Shown here: positions 16,900 to 23,888 of the stretch, piece after piece
Layout: every line of letters begins with the position of its first letter
How positions within the stretch are numbered: position 1 is the first letter of the stretch
The notes under the pieces: generated by a model
Database searches by the model: none
Told to the model about the DNA's origin: nothing
The model's input: the letters and a program-made list of their open reading frames with translations, nothing else
Source of the DNA: an archaeon
GTDB taxonomy: Archaea; Micrarchaeota; Micrarchaeia; Anstonellales; Bilamarchaeaceae
DNA: 32,863 nucleotides
Direction of reading: 5' to 3'
NCBI GenBank assembly: GCA_020052735.1
Contig: JAGVON010000026.1
Coordinates: 1-32,863 of the forward strand
Program-made: the position numbers and the translations under genes

Positions 16900-18588
16900 T
16901 TACCGCATCGTCCCCAGGAGCATCTTCTCCAGCTCTATGGGCTTCCAGACCTCAAGCGCCTTTATTGAGTATTCCAGCGCGGCCTCGCTCTCCGCATAAA
17001 TGTCAAAGAGCAAATCGCCCGGCTTCACCCTGTCGCCCTTGAGCCGGTAGAGGTACAGCCCAGCGCCCTTGTTCTTCGGCGCGCCCGCCGCCCTCGCAAT
17101 CCTTGAAATCGCCTTGTTGTCTATGTGGCTTATCTTGCCCTCCTTGTCCGCCCTCACGGTGTGCTTGTACTGCCCTATGGGGATGTCGGACTCCTTGAAG
17201 TTGGGGTTGCCCCCCTGCTCCCCGACAATCTCCTTCATCTTCGCCCATGCCTTCCCGTTCTGCAGCAGGCTGAACGCCGCGTCATATCCGTCCCCCTCCT
17301 TCACCTTGCCCACGAGCTCCAGTATCTTCCCCGCCAGCAGGCAGCTCTTGTTCCTCAGGTCCGCGGGCCCGGCGCCCTGCAGCACCTGCATCACATCCTT
17401 CACTTCCAATCCCGGCCCTATTCCGTTGCCAACGGGCTCCGAGCCGTCCGTAATCAGGCCTTCAATCGTCATGTCCAGCCGCTTCCCTATCTTGATGAAG
17501 TCCGCGCCCAATGCCTCCGCGTCGTCCATGTTCATTATCTTAACGCCCCTTCCCAGGGGGATGTCCACGACCACGTATTGCGCGCCCACGCTCTTCTTCT
17601 TCGCGAGTATGCTCGCGAGCAGCATCCCGCGCGGGTCAAGCGCGAGCGGGTTCCTTATCTTTATCAATCTGTCGTCCGCGGAGGCGAGGTTCATCCCCCC
17701 GCCCCATGCAATCGCCCCGTGCGCCTTGAGCACGATCCTCTTCATCTCCTCCACGCTGAAATCCACGGGCGCGAGCACCTCCATGGTGTCCGCGGTGCCC
17801 GAAGCCGAGGTTATTGAACGGGAAGACGTCTTCGGCATGTAGATGCCCGCCGCCGCTATTATCGGCACCAGCACCATCGTCGTCCTGTTCCCCGCCACTC
17901 CCCCTATGCAGTGCTTGTCCGCGATGGGCTTCGCCCCAAGCTCAAGGTGGTCCCCCGACTCCACAATCGCATTCGTGAGCGACACCACCTCGTCCTCGCC
18001 CATGCCCCTTATGTAAGTGGATGTTATCCACGCCGAAAGCTCCGCCTCGCTCAGCCGGTTGTCCATCAGGTCATGGATTATGGTGTGTATCTGGGAGGAC
18101 TCCAGCCCCTCCCCATCCAATTTCTTCTTTATGTAATCAACGCTCGCAGGCCTCTCCATCTTCACTACCTGCACTATGTCGCCCTCCTCCATCTTCAGCA
18201 CTCCGGCGACGTCCCCGAAAACGCCTATCTCGCCCCTCTTCACCATCTCCCTGCTCAGGTCCACAAGGCAGACCTTGTCCCCGCCCGTGGTCTTGAGGTC
18301 CACCCTGTATCCCTGCCTGATGTCGTTCTCCAGGGCCTCATCCTCGTTCAGCACCACAATGTTCTTGCCGGTCTGTATCTCTATCACGTGCGCCTGCACG
18401 ATGTACTTGCGCTGCTCCCACAGCTCCTCCTTCTTTTTCCTCTTCTGCTTCTCCTCTTCGCTCAGTATCTCGTGGTTGTGGTTGCCGTTCTTTCCCGCCT
18501 CATTTGCCTTTCCCTGGGCCCCCTTTTCGCGGTTTCCAGCACCCGGCACCCCTTTCTTTCCCTTCCCGAACAATGCAGCAATCATCAT
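16900..18588 (-). CDS. deoA: AMP phosphorylase with an N-terminal extension
   Basis: Phosphorolysis of AMP (and CMP/UMP) to base and ribose-1,5-bisphosphate. The catalytic part matches the archaeal thymidine-phosphorylase-like family: DKHCIGGVAGNRTTMVLVPI, KTSSRSITSASGTADTMEVL and AHGAIAWGGGMNLASADD. The conserved family N-terminus begins only near residue 62 (YIVQAHVIEIQTGK), so about 60 extra residues precede it. These are Gly/Lys/Asn-rich and then strongly charged (EEEKQKRKKKEELWEQR). The ATG at 18588 overlaps the upstream stop as ATGA, supporting that start; a GTG at the V of VQAHVIE is the alternative. A heptameric repeat lies in the extension's DNA. 562 aa versus about 500 usual. Confidence 0.94.
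   Translation of the reverse strand: MMIAALFGKGKKGVPGAGNREKGAQGKANEAGKNGNHNHEILSEEEKQKRKKKEELWEQRKYIVQAHVIEIQTGKNIVVLNEDEALENDIRQGYRVDLKTTGGDKVCLVDLSREMVKRGEIGVFGDVAGVLKMEEGDIVQVVKMERPASVDYIKKKLDGEGLESSQIHTIIHDLMDNRLSEAELSAWITSTYIRGMGEDEVVSLTNAIVESGDHLELGAKPIADKHCIGGVAGNRTTMVLVPIIAAAGIYMPKTSSRSITSASGTADTMEVLAPVDFSVEEMKRIVLKAHGAIAWGGGMNLASADDRLIKIRNPLALDPRGMLLASILAKKKSVGAQYVVVDIPLGRGVKIMNMDDAEALGADFIKIGKRLDMTIEGLITDGSEPVGNGIGPGLEVKDVMQVLQGAGPADLRNKSCLLAGKILELVGKVKEGDGYDAAFSLLQNGKAWAKMKEIVGEQGGNPNFKESDIPIGQYKHTVRADKEGKISHIDNKAISRIARAAGAPKNKGAGLYLYRLKGDRVKPGDLLFDIYAESEAALEYSIKALEVWKPIELEKMLLGTMR
18533..18553 (+). repeat. heptameric repeat tract inside the AMP phosphorylase extension
   Basis: TTTCCAG, CACCCGG, CACCCCT: two exact and one degenerate unit, translated on the minus strand as part of the N-terminal extension (VPGAGN). 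Confidence 0.65.
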
Positions 18589-19511
18589 AACCCCCCTTTC
18601 AGTTTTTTCATCGCAATAGAGGACAGCGCCTGCGGAGGCACCACCCCCATCTCGGTGATGTATCCGTTGATGTACCTTGCCGCCGTCGCGTCAAACGCCG
18701 GGTTGGACACCTTCACGCCCCTCGGCGGCCTTTCCCAAACCTCCTTCGGATCTCTTTCTTCTATCTCCTCCCTCTCCCCGTACAGGGTGAGCGGGTCATA
18801 CTTGTAAAGCTCCGCAGCCGAATAGAAAGAAACGTCGTTCATCCTCGCAATCCTCGCGACGGACGAGGTCCCGACCTTGTTTATCAAATCCCCCATCGCC
18901 GTGATTGCGTCCGCGCCCACCAGCACCAAATCCGCCTTCTTCATGAACTTGTTCAGCCCCATATCCACCGTAATCGTCACGTCCATCCCCGCCTTCGCCA
19001 ATTCCGCGGCGGTAATCCTGCCCTGGAACCTGGGCCTCGTTTCGCAGCAAACCACGCTTATCTTTTTCCCATCCTTCTTCGCCCTCTTCAGTATGCCAGT
19101 GACCGTGCTGGAGTGGCAGTGCGTCACCACCATCCCCTTCTCCGGGAGCAGCATCGCGCCGAACTCCGCGATGTTAGCCATTGCGGCATCCATCCTGCAC
19201 AGGTACTCCTCTTCGTCCCTAATGACCTTCCTCTTTATCGCTTCCACGGACGCGGCCGGCCTCCCCGCAATTTCAGAGATGGCGAAATCAACGGACTCCC
19301 TCATCATGTTCCTGAGCATGGGCTCGGTTGGCCTCACGTGCATAATCTTCCCGCGCGCCCTTCTCAACTCTTCAATGAGCTGTTCCTTCGTCTTCGCCTT
19401 TGAATCCTCAACCGTCCAGATGATTGCGCATATCCCCGCCTTTGCGACGTTCCTCGCTCCCTGCACCTTGAGCGCCTTTATGTCCTTCAGCAGTTTGTCA
19501 ACCCTGTTCAT
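18585..19511 (-). CDS. ribose-1,5-bisphosphate isomerase
   Basis: eIF2B-alpha/delta-like isomerase converting ribose-1,5-bisphosphate to ribulose-1,5-bisphosphate. 308 aa. Cys132 in THCHSS and Asp201 in VGADAI correspond to the catalytic Cys133/Asp202 known for the Thermococcus enzyme. Family segments RPTEPMLRNMM, CCETRPRFQGR and NKVGTSSVARIA are present. These separate it from translation initiation factor 2B and favour R15P isomerase over methylthioribose-1-phosphate isomerase. It overlaps AMP phosphorylase by 4 nt (ATGA), so enzyme and substrate producer are translationally coupled. GGTTAAGG near 19540 could be a weak TATA; otherwise it is expressed from the purM promoter. Confidence 0.94.
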   Translation of the reverse strand: MNRVDKLLKDIKALKVQGARNVAKAGICAIIWTVEDSKAKTKEQLIEELRRARGKIMHVRPTEPMLRNMMRESVDFAISEIAGRPAASVEAIKRKVIRDEEEYLCRMDAAMANIAEFGAMLLPEKGMVVTHCHSSTVTGILKRAKKDGKKISVVCCETRPRFQGRITAAELAKAGMDVTITVDMGLNKFMKKADLVLVGADAITAMGDLINKVGTSSVARIARMNDVSFYSAAELYKYDPLTLYGEREEIEERDPKEVWERPPRGVKVSNPAFDATAARYINGYITEMGVVPPQALSSIAMKKLKGGL

Positions 19512-19516
19512 GTCAG

Positions 19517-19537
19517 CACCCAGTTCCCAGCACCAGC
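19517..19537 (+). repeat. heptameric repeat tract in the purM/R15P isomerase spacer
   Basis: CACCCAG, TTCCCAG, CACCAGC (last unit degenerate) just upstream of the isomerase ATG. Confidence 0.65.
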
Positions 19538-19545
19538 CTTAACCA

Positions 19546-20514
19546 TCATCCCACTCCGCCATAATCCAATCTTGTTTTTCCAAGATAAACACCAGGCTTC
19601 TCAGTCACCCGCCCGATTGCCTGCGCCTTCACGCCGTTCTTCTTCGCAATCCCGATTATCCTGCCCTCATCTTTTTCAGGGACCGCGACAACCATGCCCA
19701 TCCCCATGTTGAACGTCCTATACATCTCCATCTCGTCGTCAACGTGCTCCCATAGCTCCATGAATATCTTCCCGGGCTTCATCGGCTCTTCAATCAAAAA
19801 TCCGTATTTCTTATTCAATCTCATGAGCTTGGAAAAAGCCCCGCCGGTTATGTGCGCAAGCCCGTGCACCTCGCATGTGTGGAGCATCTCCATCACCGGC
19901 TTCACGTAGATTTTCGTGGGCGTGAGCATCGCCTCGCCCCATTTATCCATATCCAAAACCTTCCGCGCAAGGGAATACCCATTTGAATGCAATCCAGAGC
20001 TTTCCAGCCCGATGAGCACGTCCCCCTTCCTTATCGCATCCCCGGTCGTGTATTTCTCCACCTTCCCCAAAACCGTGAAAGCCAAATCAAATGGCCTCTC
20101 CCCGCCCTTTATCACATCCTTCATTATGGCGGTCTCGCCGCCCACGATCTTGATTTCACTTTCCCTGGCCCCTGCGACCAATCCTTTCATGATTTCCGTA
20201 ATCAGGTATTCGTCCTCTTCCGCCACTGCCAGATAATCCACGCCAGCGAGGGGCCGCGCACCCACGCAAATGATATCATTTACATTCATCGCAATCGCGT
20301 CTATCCCGACCGTGTCGTATTTCCCGACCGCCTGCGCCACGAGCACCTTCGTGCCCACGCCGTCCGTGTGCATCGCGAGCCGCTCGTTCCCGACGTTTAT
20401 TATGCCGGCATAATGCCCGACAAGCGCATTTTTATCCCCGGCAAAAATAGCCGCGTTTATCGCCGCCTGTATGCCGCGCACTTTCTTTATGTCAACGCTG
20501 TACCCTACTCCCAT
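19546..20514 (-). CDS. purM: phosphoribosylformylglycinamidine cyclo-ligase (AIR synthetase)
   Basis: Purine biosynthesis step forming aminoimidazole ribonucleotide with ATP. 322 aa from ATG 20514. The track's extra 43 N-terminal residues are translated spacer, and a TATA box is centred 25.5 nt from 20514. Motifs: GYSVDIKKV at the N-terminus, HTDGVGTKVLVA (substrate loop), GIDAIAMNVNDIICVGARPL, VGGETAIM and GLHSNGYSLAR. It heads the minus-strand group purM, R15P isomerase, AMP phosphorylase, HAD phosphatase, with a 34-nt gap to the isomerase gene. This links purine synthesis with purine nucleotide breakdown. Confidence 0.95.
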   Translation of the reverse strand: MGVGYSVDIKKVRGIQAAINAAIFAGDKNALVGHYAGIINVGNERLAMHTDGVGTKVLVAQAVGKYDTVGIDAIAMNVNDIICVGARPLAGVDYLAVAEEDEYLITEIMKGLVAGARESEIKIVGGETAIMKDVIKGGERPFDLAFTVLGKVEKYTTGDAIRKGDVLIGLESSGLHSNGYSLARKVLDMDKWGEAMLTPTKIYVKPVMEMLHTCEVHGLAHITGGAFSKLMRLNKKYGFLIEEPMKPGKIFMELWEHVDDEMEMYRTFNMGMGMVVAVPEKDEGRIIGIAKKNGVKAQAIGRVTEKPGVYLGKTRLDYGGVG

Positions 20515-20535
20515 GCCCCGGTTTCGGGAGTAATG

Positions 20536-20543
20536 TATATAAA
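20536..20543 (-). promoter_or_regulatory. TATA box for purM
   Basis: TTTATATA on the minus strand, centred 25.5 nt before ATG 20514; fits a leaderless transcript. Confidence 0.7.
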
Positions 20544-20556
20544 GATAAGGTAGTCG

Positions 20557-20574
20557 TGCCGGCAACAGCCGGCA
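20557..20574 (-). terminator. hairpin after the ArsP-type permease gene
   Basis: Perfect 7-bp arms TGCCGGC / GCCGGCA with a 4-nt loop, lying between the permease stop (20636) and the purM TATA box. Its position suggests it ends the arsR-permease transcript. No U-tract follows, so the terminator role is tentative. Confidence 0.4.
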
Positions 20575-20581
20575 AAGGCGG

Positions 20582-20626
20582 CACCCAGCACAATCCTGCA
20601 TGCGCCCTGCCGCACCTGGCACCCAG
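20582..20626 (+). repeat. degenerate heptameric repeat tract downstream of the permease gene
   Basis: Two exact CACCCAG units (20582-20588 and 20620-20626) bracket three longer, irregular units ending in CCTG, CCCTG and CCTGG. This is a decayed version of the heptamer found elsewhere. Confidence 0.5.
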
Positions 20627-20635
20627 CCGCCACCC

Positions 20636-21595
20636 TCATCCAATCAGCGCATTGAACAGCAGCCCCACAACCACAAATGAAACGGCGAGTATCCCAGCAA
20701 ACACCGCAATCAATTTTGGCTTCAATACCTTCCTCAGAATAATCATCTCCGGGAGGGAAAGCGCGGTTATGCTCATCATGAGCGCAAGCGCGGTGCCCAT
20801 CGCCATCCCCTTCGCCATAAGCGCCTGCACTATGGGGATTGTTCCCGCCGCATTGGAATACAAGGGAACCCCAATCAAAACCGCAATCGGCACAGCAAGC
20901 GGATTGTCCTTTCCCGCAATCTCCGCGAGGAATCCCATCGGCACAAATCCGTGTATAAGCGCCCCAAGCCCCACGCCCAATATGATGTAAGGCCCGACCT
21001 TCCCCACGATGCCGAGCATCTGGCATTTCGCAAATTCCACCCTCTCCGCCCAGGTGAATCTCTTATCCTTAGTTTTGCCCAGGGTGCTCGCATACACAAA
21101 CCCCTCCACTTCTTTTTCCAGCCCCAGCCTCCCGATAAGGATGCCAGCAAAAACCGCAATAAACAATCCCGTCCCGGCATAAAGGAGCGCCACCTCCCAT
21201 CCAAAAAGCCCTAAAAGCATCGCGAGCGCAATCTCATTTACAAGAGGCGCGGAAATCAAAAATGAAAACGTAACCCCCAGCGGAACGCCCGCCTCCACAA
21301 ACCCGATGAATAGAGGCACCGCGGAGCATGAGCAAAAAGGCGTTGGCACCCCGAGGAGCGCGGCAAGCACGTTCCCCACGCCCTCCTTCCTTCCCCCCAG
21401 CCATTTCCTTACTTTCTTAGGAGTAACAAACGTGCGTATTATGCCCACAAGGAAAGTCATAACCGCAAGGAGCAGGAATACCTTTATCACGTCCGCTATG
21501 AAGAACTCAAGGGCGTCAGCCGCCGCCCCGGCACCCATGCCCAGAAGGGAATAAACAACCCAGCCCGCAAACTCCTCCAGCATAAATGTCACCAT
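20636..21595 (-). CDS. ArsP/DUF318-type permease
   Basis: Integral membrane permease of 319 aa with about eight TM helices in two halves joined by a charged cytoplasmic loop (TLGKTKDKRFTWAERVEFAK). The conserved TPFCSCSAVP (Cys88, Cys90) is the family's putative metal-thiol motif, and SAPLVNEIA and YSNAAGTIPI are matching repeats in the two halves. Family members export trivalent organoarsenicals or other toxic metals. Its ATG overlaps the end of the ArsR-type gene by 7 nt, so it is co-transcribed with that regulator and probably induced by the same metal. The actual substrate is not determined. Confidence 0.9.
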   Translation of the reverse strand: MVTFMLEEFAGWVVYSLLGMGAGAAADALEFFIADVIKVFLLLAVMTFLVGIIRTFVTPKKVRKWLGGRKEGVGNVLAALLGVPTPFCSCSAVPLFIGFVEAGVPLGVTFSFLISAPLVNEIALAMLLGLFGWEVALLYAGTGLFIAVFAGILIGRLGLEKEVEGFVYASTLGKTKDKRFTWAERVEFAKCQMLGIVGKVGPYIILGVGLGALIHGFVPMGFLAEIAGKDNPLAVPIAVLIGVPLYSNAAGTIPIVQALMAKGMAMGTALALMMSITALSLPEMIILRKVLKPKLIAVFAGILAVSFVVVGLLFNALIG

Positions 21596-21837
21596 CTCCT
21601 TATCGCGTCCAGTATTCTCTTCCCCTTTTCAGAAATGGAGTAAATCCTCATCTTCCCGTCCCTGCGCATGCGCACCAGCCCCGCATCCAGCAGCACGGAC
21701 AAATGCTGCGAAACCGCGGGCTGCGTCTTGCCCACGAGTGCGGGCAACTTGCACGCGCAAATCTCCTTCCGCGCAACCCTTTCCAGAATGCGCATCCGGG
21801 TTTCGTCCGCCAGCGCCTTCAATATCCCAATTTTCAC
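21589..21837 (-). CDS. ArsR-family metal-responsive repressor
   Basis: 82-aa winged-helix regulator (ILKALADETRMRILERV, QPAVSQHLSVLLDAGLV, DGKMRIYSIS). Cys27 and Cys29 in EICACKLP occupy the place of the CxC inducer site in the recognition helix region of classical ArsR, so arsenite or a similar soft metal is the likely ligand. It starts at GTG 21837; the overlapping ATG at 21839 runs straight into TGA. It is translated just ahead of, and overlapping, the permease gene. A perfect palindrome spans the promoter down to the start codon, implying autorepression. Confidence 0.92.
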   Translation of the reverse strand: MKIGILKALADETRMRILERVARKEICACKLPALVGKTQPAVSQHLSVLLDAGLVRMRRDGKMRIYSISEKGKRILDAIRRW

Positions 21838-21859
21838 ATATAAGTATCTACTTATATGT
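21836..21859. promoter_or_regulatory. ArsR-type operator palindrome
   Basis: Perfect 11-bp arms ACATATAAGTA and TACTTATATGT with a 2-bp centre (TC). It fills the space between the TATA box (21860-21867) and the GTG start, where a bound dimer would block transcription initiation. Confidence 0.8.
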
Positions 21860-21867
21860 TCTTAAAC
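21860..21867 (-). promoter_or_regulatory. TATA box for the arsR-permease operon
   Basis: GTTTAAGA on the minus strand, centred 26.5 nt before GTG 21837 and directly abutting the operator palindrome. Confidence 0.65.
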
Positions 21868-21893
21868 CCGCCTCCCCAAGCCCCGCCCAAGCG

Positions 21894-21901
21894 TTTTTAA
21901 C
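21894..21901 (+). promoter_or_regulatory. TATA box for adenine deaminase
   Basis: TTTTTAAC centred 26.5 nt before ATG 21924, which rules against the longer track start at 21738. Confidence 0.65.
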
Positions 21902-21923
21902 CTTCTCTTACCCAATCCACCAT

Positions 21924-23525
21924 ATGAAGGGGGAGATGTCCGGGCAGCTGGTCAACGTTTTCACCCGCGAGACATACCCCGCAAAAATAGAATGGGAGGA
22001 CGGCATCTTCACCAGCATAGAGGAGCTCGGGCACGCCCCGGAGCATTTCATAATACCCGGATTGATTGACGCGCACATACACATGGAAAGCTCCTTCCTC
22101 TGCCCCTCCCGCTTCGCGGAGCTCGTCGTCCCGCGCGGCACGTGCGCCACCATCACGGACCCGCACGAGATGGCGAACGTGTGCGGCCTCGCCGGAATCA
22201 ATTACATGCTCAGGGACTCCGCGCGCATCCCGCTCAAGTGCTTCTTCACCGCGCCATCCTGCGTCCCCTCAACGCAGTACGAGACCTCCGGCGCATCCAT
22301 CGGCCCCAAGCAGATAGACGAGCTGATGAGGGACAAGAGGGTCGTGGCGCTAGGCGAGGTGATGAACTACCCCGCAGTCATCAGGAGGGAGAAGAGGATG
22401 ATGGCGAAGATTGCCGTCGCAAAAAAGTACGGCAAGCCCATAGACGGCCACGCCCCGCTCCTAACCGGGAGCGACCTGCGCAAATACATATCCGCCGGCA
22501 TCTCCACGGACCACGAATGCACGAAGCTCTCGGAGGCGAACGAGAAGGCCCGCCTGGGGATGATAATACACGTGCGGGAAAGCTCCGCGGCCAAGGACCT
22601 GAAAGAGCTCTCCCACTGCAAAGGCATAAAGTGCCTGGTGAGCGACGACCTGGAACCGGACACCCTGCTCAAGCACGGGCACATGGACCGCATCCTCCGC
22701 CTCGCGGTGGAGAACGGCATAGACCCGGTGGAGGCGATAAGGATGTGCAGCCTGCACCCCTCCCGCCACTACGGGCTCGGGATGGACGGCATCGCCCCCC
22801 GCTTCCCAGCAAATTTCGCGGTGTGCGACAACCTGCGTTTTTTCAACATGCGGCTCGTCTTCATTGACGGCAAGGTCGTGGCGGACAACGGCAAGCCCCT
22901 CTTCCGCGTGAGGCCCGCCAGGCCCGTGAACAACTTCCATTGCACGAAAAAGAAACAGGATGATTTTGCCATACGCCTCCACAAGAAATGCTGGAGGGTG
23001 AACGCGCTGGGCGCGAAGGACGCGGGGATACACACGCAGAAGATGCTGCTCACGCAGGCGCAGGCGGCGAAGGCGAACATCATAACCATAGTTGAAAGGT
23101 ACGGCCACGGCCGCATAGGGAAGGCGCATTCCGTGGGCTTCAACATAAGGGACGGCGCCTTCGGGCTTTCCGTCTCGCACGACAGCCACAACATAATCGC
23201 GGTGGGCAGCTCGCCCGAGCCCATCTGCCAGGTGGTAAATAAGATAATAGACATGAAGGGCGGCATAGCCGTCCTTTCCAAAGGGAGGATGCACACGCTC
23301 GCCCTTCCGGTGGGGGGATTGATGAGCGACCAGCCGGCGGAGGGGGTCGCCCGCAAGATAGACGAATTGGAGGAGGAGATAAGGAAATTGGGCTGCACCT
23401 TCAGGCACCCCATGGGAACGCTCTCCTTCATGGGGCTCCTCGTAATCCCGGAGATAAAGATGAGCGACAGGGGGCTCTTTGACGCGCAGAATTTTGAGTT
23501 CATGCACTCCTGCGTGGAGCTGTAG
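21924..23525 (+). CDS. ade: adenine deaminase
   Basis: Amidohydrolase converting adenine to hypoxanthine and ammonia. 533 aa from ATG 21924 (ATG 21936 is possible). The metal site is visible: DAHIHMESS (His51, His53), TDPHEMANV, the GEVMNYPAVI segment, DGHAPLLTG and STDHECT. The C-terminal adenine deaminase domain follows (ERYGHGRIGKAHSVGF, VSHDSHNIIAVG, GLMSDQPAE, HPMGTLSFMGLLVIPEIKMSD). The length is slightly below the usual 550-600. It is divergent from the ArsR operon. Functionally it would consume the adenine released by AMP phosphorylase encoded 3 kb away. Confidence 0.95.
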   Translation: MKGEMSGQLVNVFTRETYPAKIEWEDGIFTSIEELGHAPEHFIIPGLIDAHIHMESSFLCPSRFAELVVPRGTCATITDPHEMANVCGLAGINYMLRDSARIPLKCFFTAPSCVPSTQYETSGASIGPKQIDELMRDKRVVALGEVMNYPAVIRREKRMMAKIAVAKKYGKPIDGHAPLLTGSDLRKYISAGISTDHECTKLSEANEKARLGMIIHVRESSAAKDLKELSHCKGIKCLVSDDLEPDTLLKHGHMDRILRLAVENGIDPVEAIRMCSLHPSRHYGLGMDGIAPRFPANFAVCDNLRFFNMRLVFIDGKVVADNGKPLFRVRPARPVNNFHCTKKKQDDFAIRLHKKCWRVNALGAKDAGIHTQKMLLTQAQAAKANIITIVERYGHGRIGKAHSVGFNIRDGAFGLSVSHDSHNIIAVGSSPEPICQVVNKIIDMKGGIAVLSKGRMHTLALPVGGLMSDQPAEGVARKIDELEEEIRKLGCTFRHPMGTLSFMGLLVIPEIKMSDRGLFDAQNFEFMHSCVEL

Positions 23526-23528
23526 CGG

Positions 23529-23556
23529 CGCCCTGCAACCTGCACCCGGCAACCAG
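23529..23556 (+). repeat. heptameric repeat tract upstream of tRNA-Tyr
   Basis: CGCCCTG, CAACCTG, CACCCGG, CAACCAG: four units in perfect phase, starting 3 nt after the adenine deaminase stop. Confidence 0.8.
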
Positions 23557-23561
23557 TTAAG

Positions 23562-23569
23562 ATTAAAAA
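23562..23569 (+). promoter_or_regulatory. TATA-like element for tRNA-Tyr
   Basis: ATTAAAAA centred about 29 nt upstream of the mature tRNA 5' end, giving a predicted leader of a few nucleotides. Confidence 0.5.
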
Positions 23570-23594
23570 CACTTTACCGTCTATTTATCCTTTA

Positions 23595-23689
23595 CCCGCC
23601 GTAGCTCAACGGCAGAGCGATCGGCTGTAGCTTGTTTCTCTACGAAAGTAGAAACCGATAGGTTGCTGGTTCAAATCCGGCCGGCGGGA
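23595..23689 (+). tRNA. tRNA-Tyr(GUA) with a 23-nt intron
   Basis: Cloverleaf read by eye. Acceptor CCCGCCG pairs with CGGCGGG; D-stem GCTC/GAGC; anticodon stem ATCGG/CCGAT; loop CT-GTA-G plus A38; T-arm GCTGG-TTCAAAT-CCGGC; discriminator A. The C1-G72 pair is the archaeal tRNA-Tyr identity element. A 23-nt intron (23631-23653) sits between positions 37 and 38, the canonical archaeal site, and its TTTCTCTAC/GTAGAAA can form a hairpin. No 3' CCA is encoded. Heptameric repeats flank it on both sides. Confidence 0.93.
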
Positions 23690-23737
23690 TGTTTTTTGCA
23701 TACTACCTGCAATGTTGGCTCATTTCCAAGGTTTCCG

Positions 23738-23821
23738 CATCTCTGCGGAGATGGCTGGCAGAAATCCGCTTCTCTGCTGAGAAGACTGGCGAAGTCCTGC
23801 TGGACTTCACCACCTGCTGGT
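23738..23821 (+). repeat. row of short hairpins with TGCT/TGCG loops
   Basis: This fills much of the roughly 200-nt gap after the tRNA. Three perfect hairpins follow one another: CATCTC-TGCG-GAGATG (23738-23753), CTTCTC-TGCT-GAGAAG (23769-23784) and GAAGTCC-TGCT-GGACTTC (23791-23808). A weak ACC-TGCT-GGT follows (23812-23821). CTGGC follows the first two stems. The stems differ in sequence but keep the loop, which suggests conserved structure. Confidence 0.65.
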
Positions 23822-23855
23822 TTCCGCCATCCTGTTTTCAGTTTCCGGTTTCCAG
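23821..23855 (+). repeat. heptameric repeat tract, five units
   Basis: TTTCCGC, CATCCTG, TTTTCAG, TTTCCGG, TTTCCAG in exact 7-nt phase (the first and third deviate by one base), between the hairpin row and the TATA box of the HEPN gene. Confidence 0.75.
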
Positions 23856-23858
23856 CAA

Positions 23859-23866
23859 ATATAAAA
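23859..23866 (+). promoter_or_regulatory. TATA box for the HEPN-MNT-MBL operon
   Basis: ATATAAAA centred 26.5 nt before ATG 23889. Confidence 0.7.
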
Positions 23867-23888
23867 ACCATGGCTCTGGAATGGATGC

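Noticed and set aside
18585-19511. Translation initiation factor 2B subunit or methylthioribose-1-phosphate isomerase
   Set aside because: The catalytic Cys/Asp arrangement and the 4-nt overlap with AMP phosphorylase fit ribose-1,5-bisphosphate isomerase better.
22461-23552. 363-aa minus-strand ORF
   Set aside because: Antisense to adenine deaminase, which has a full set of catalytic motifs. The ORF is open because of GC-rich codon bias and its product is Arg/His/Val-rich with no family features.
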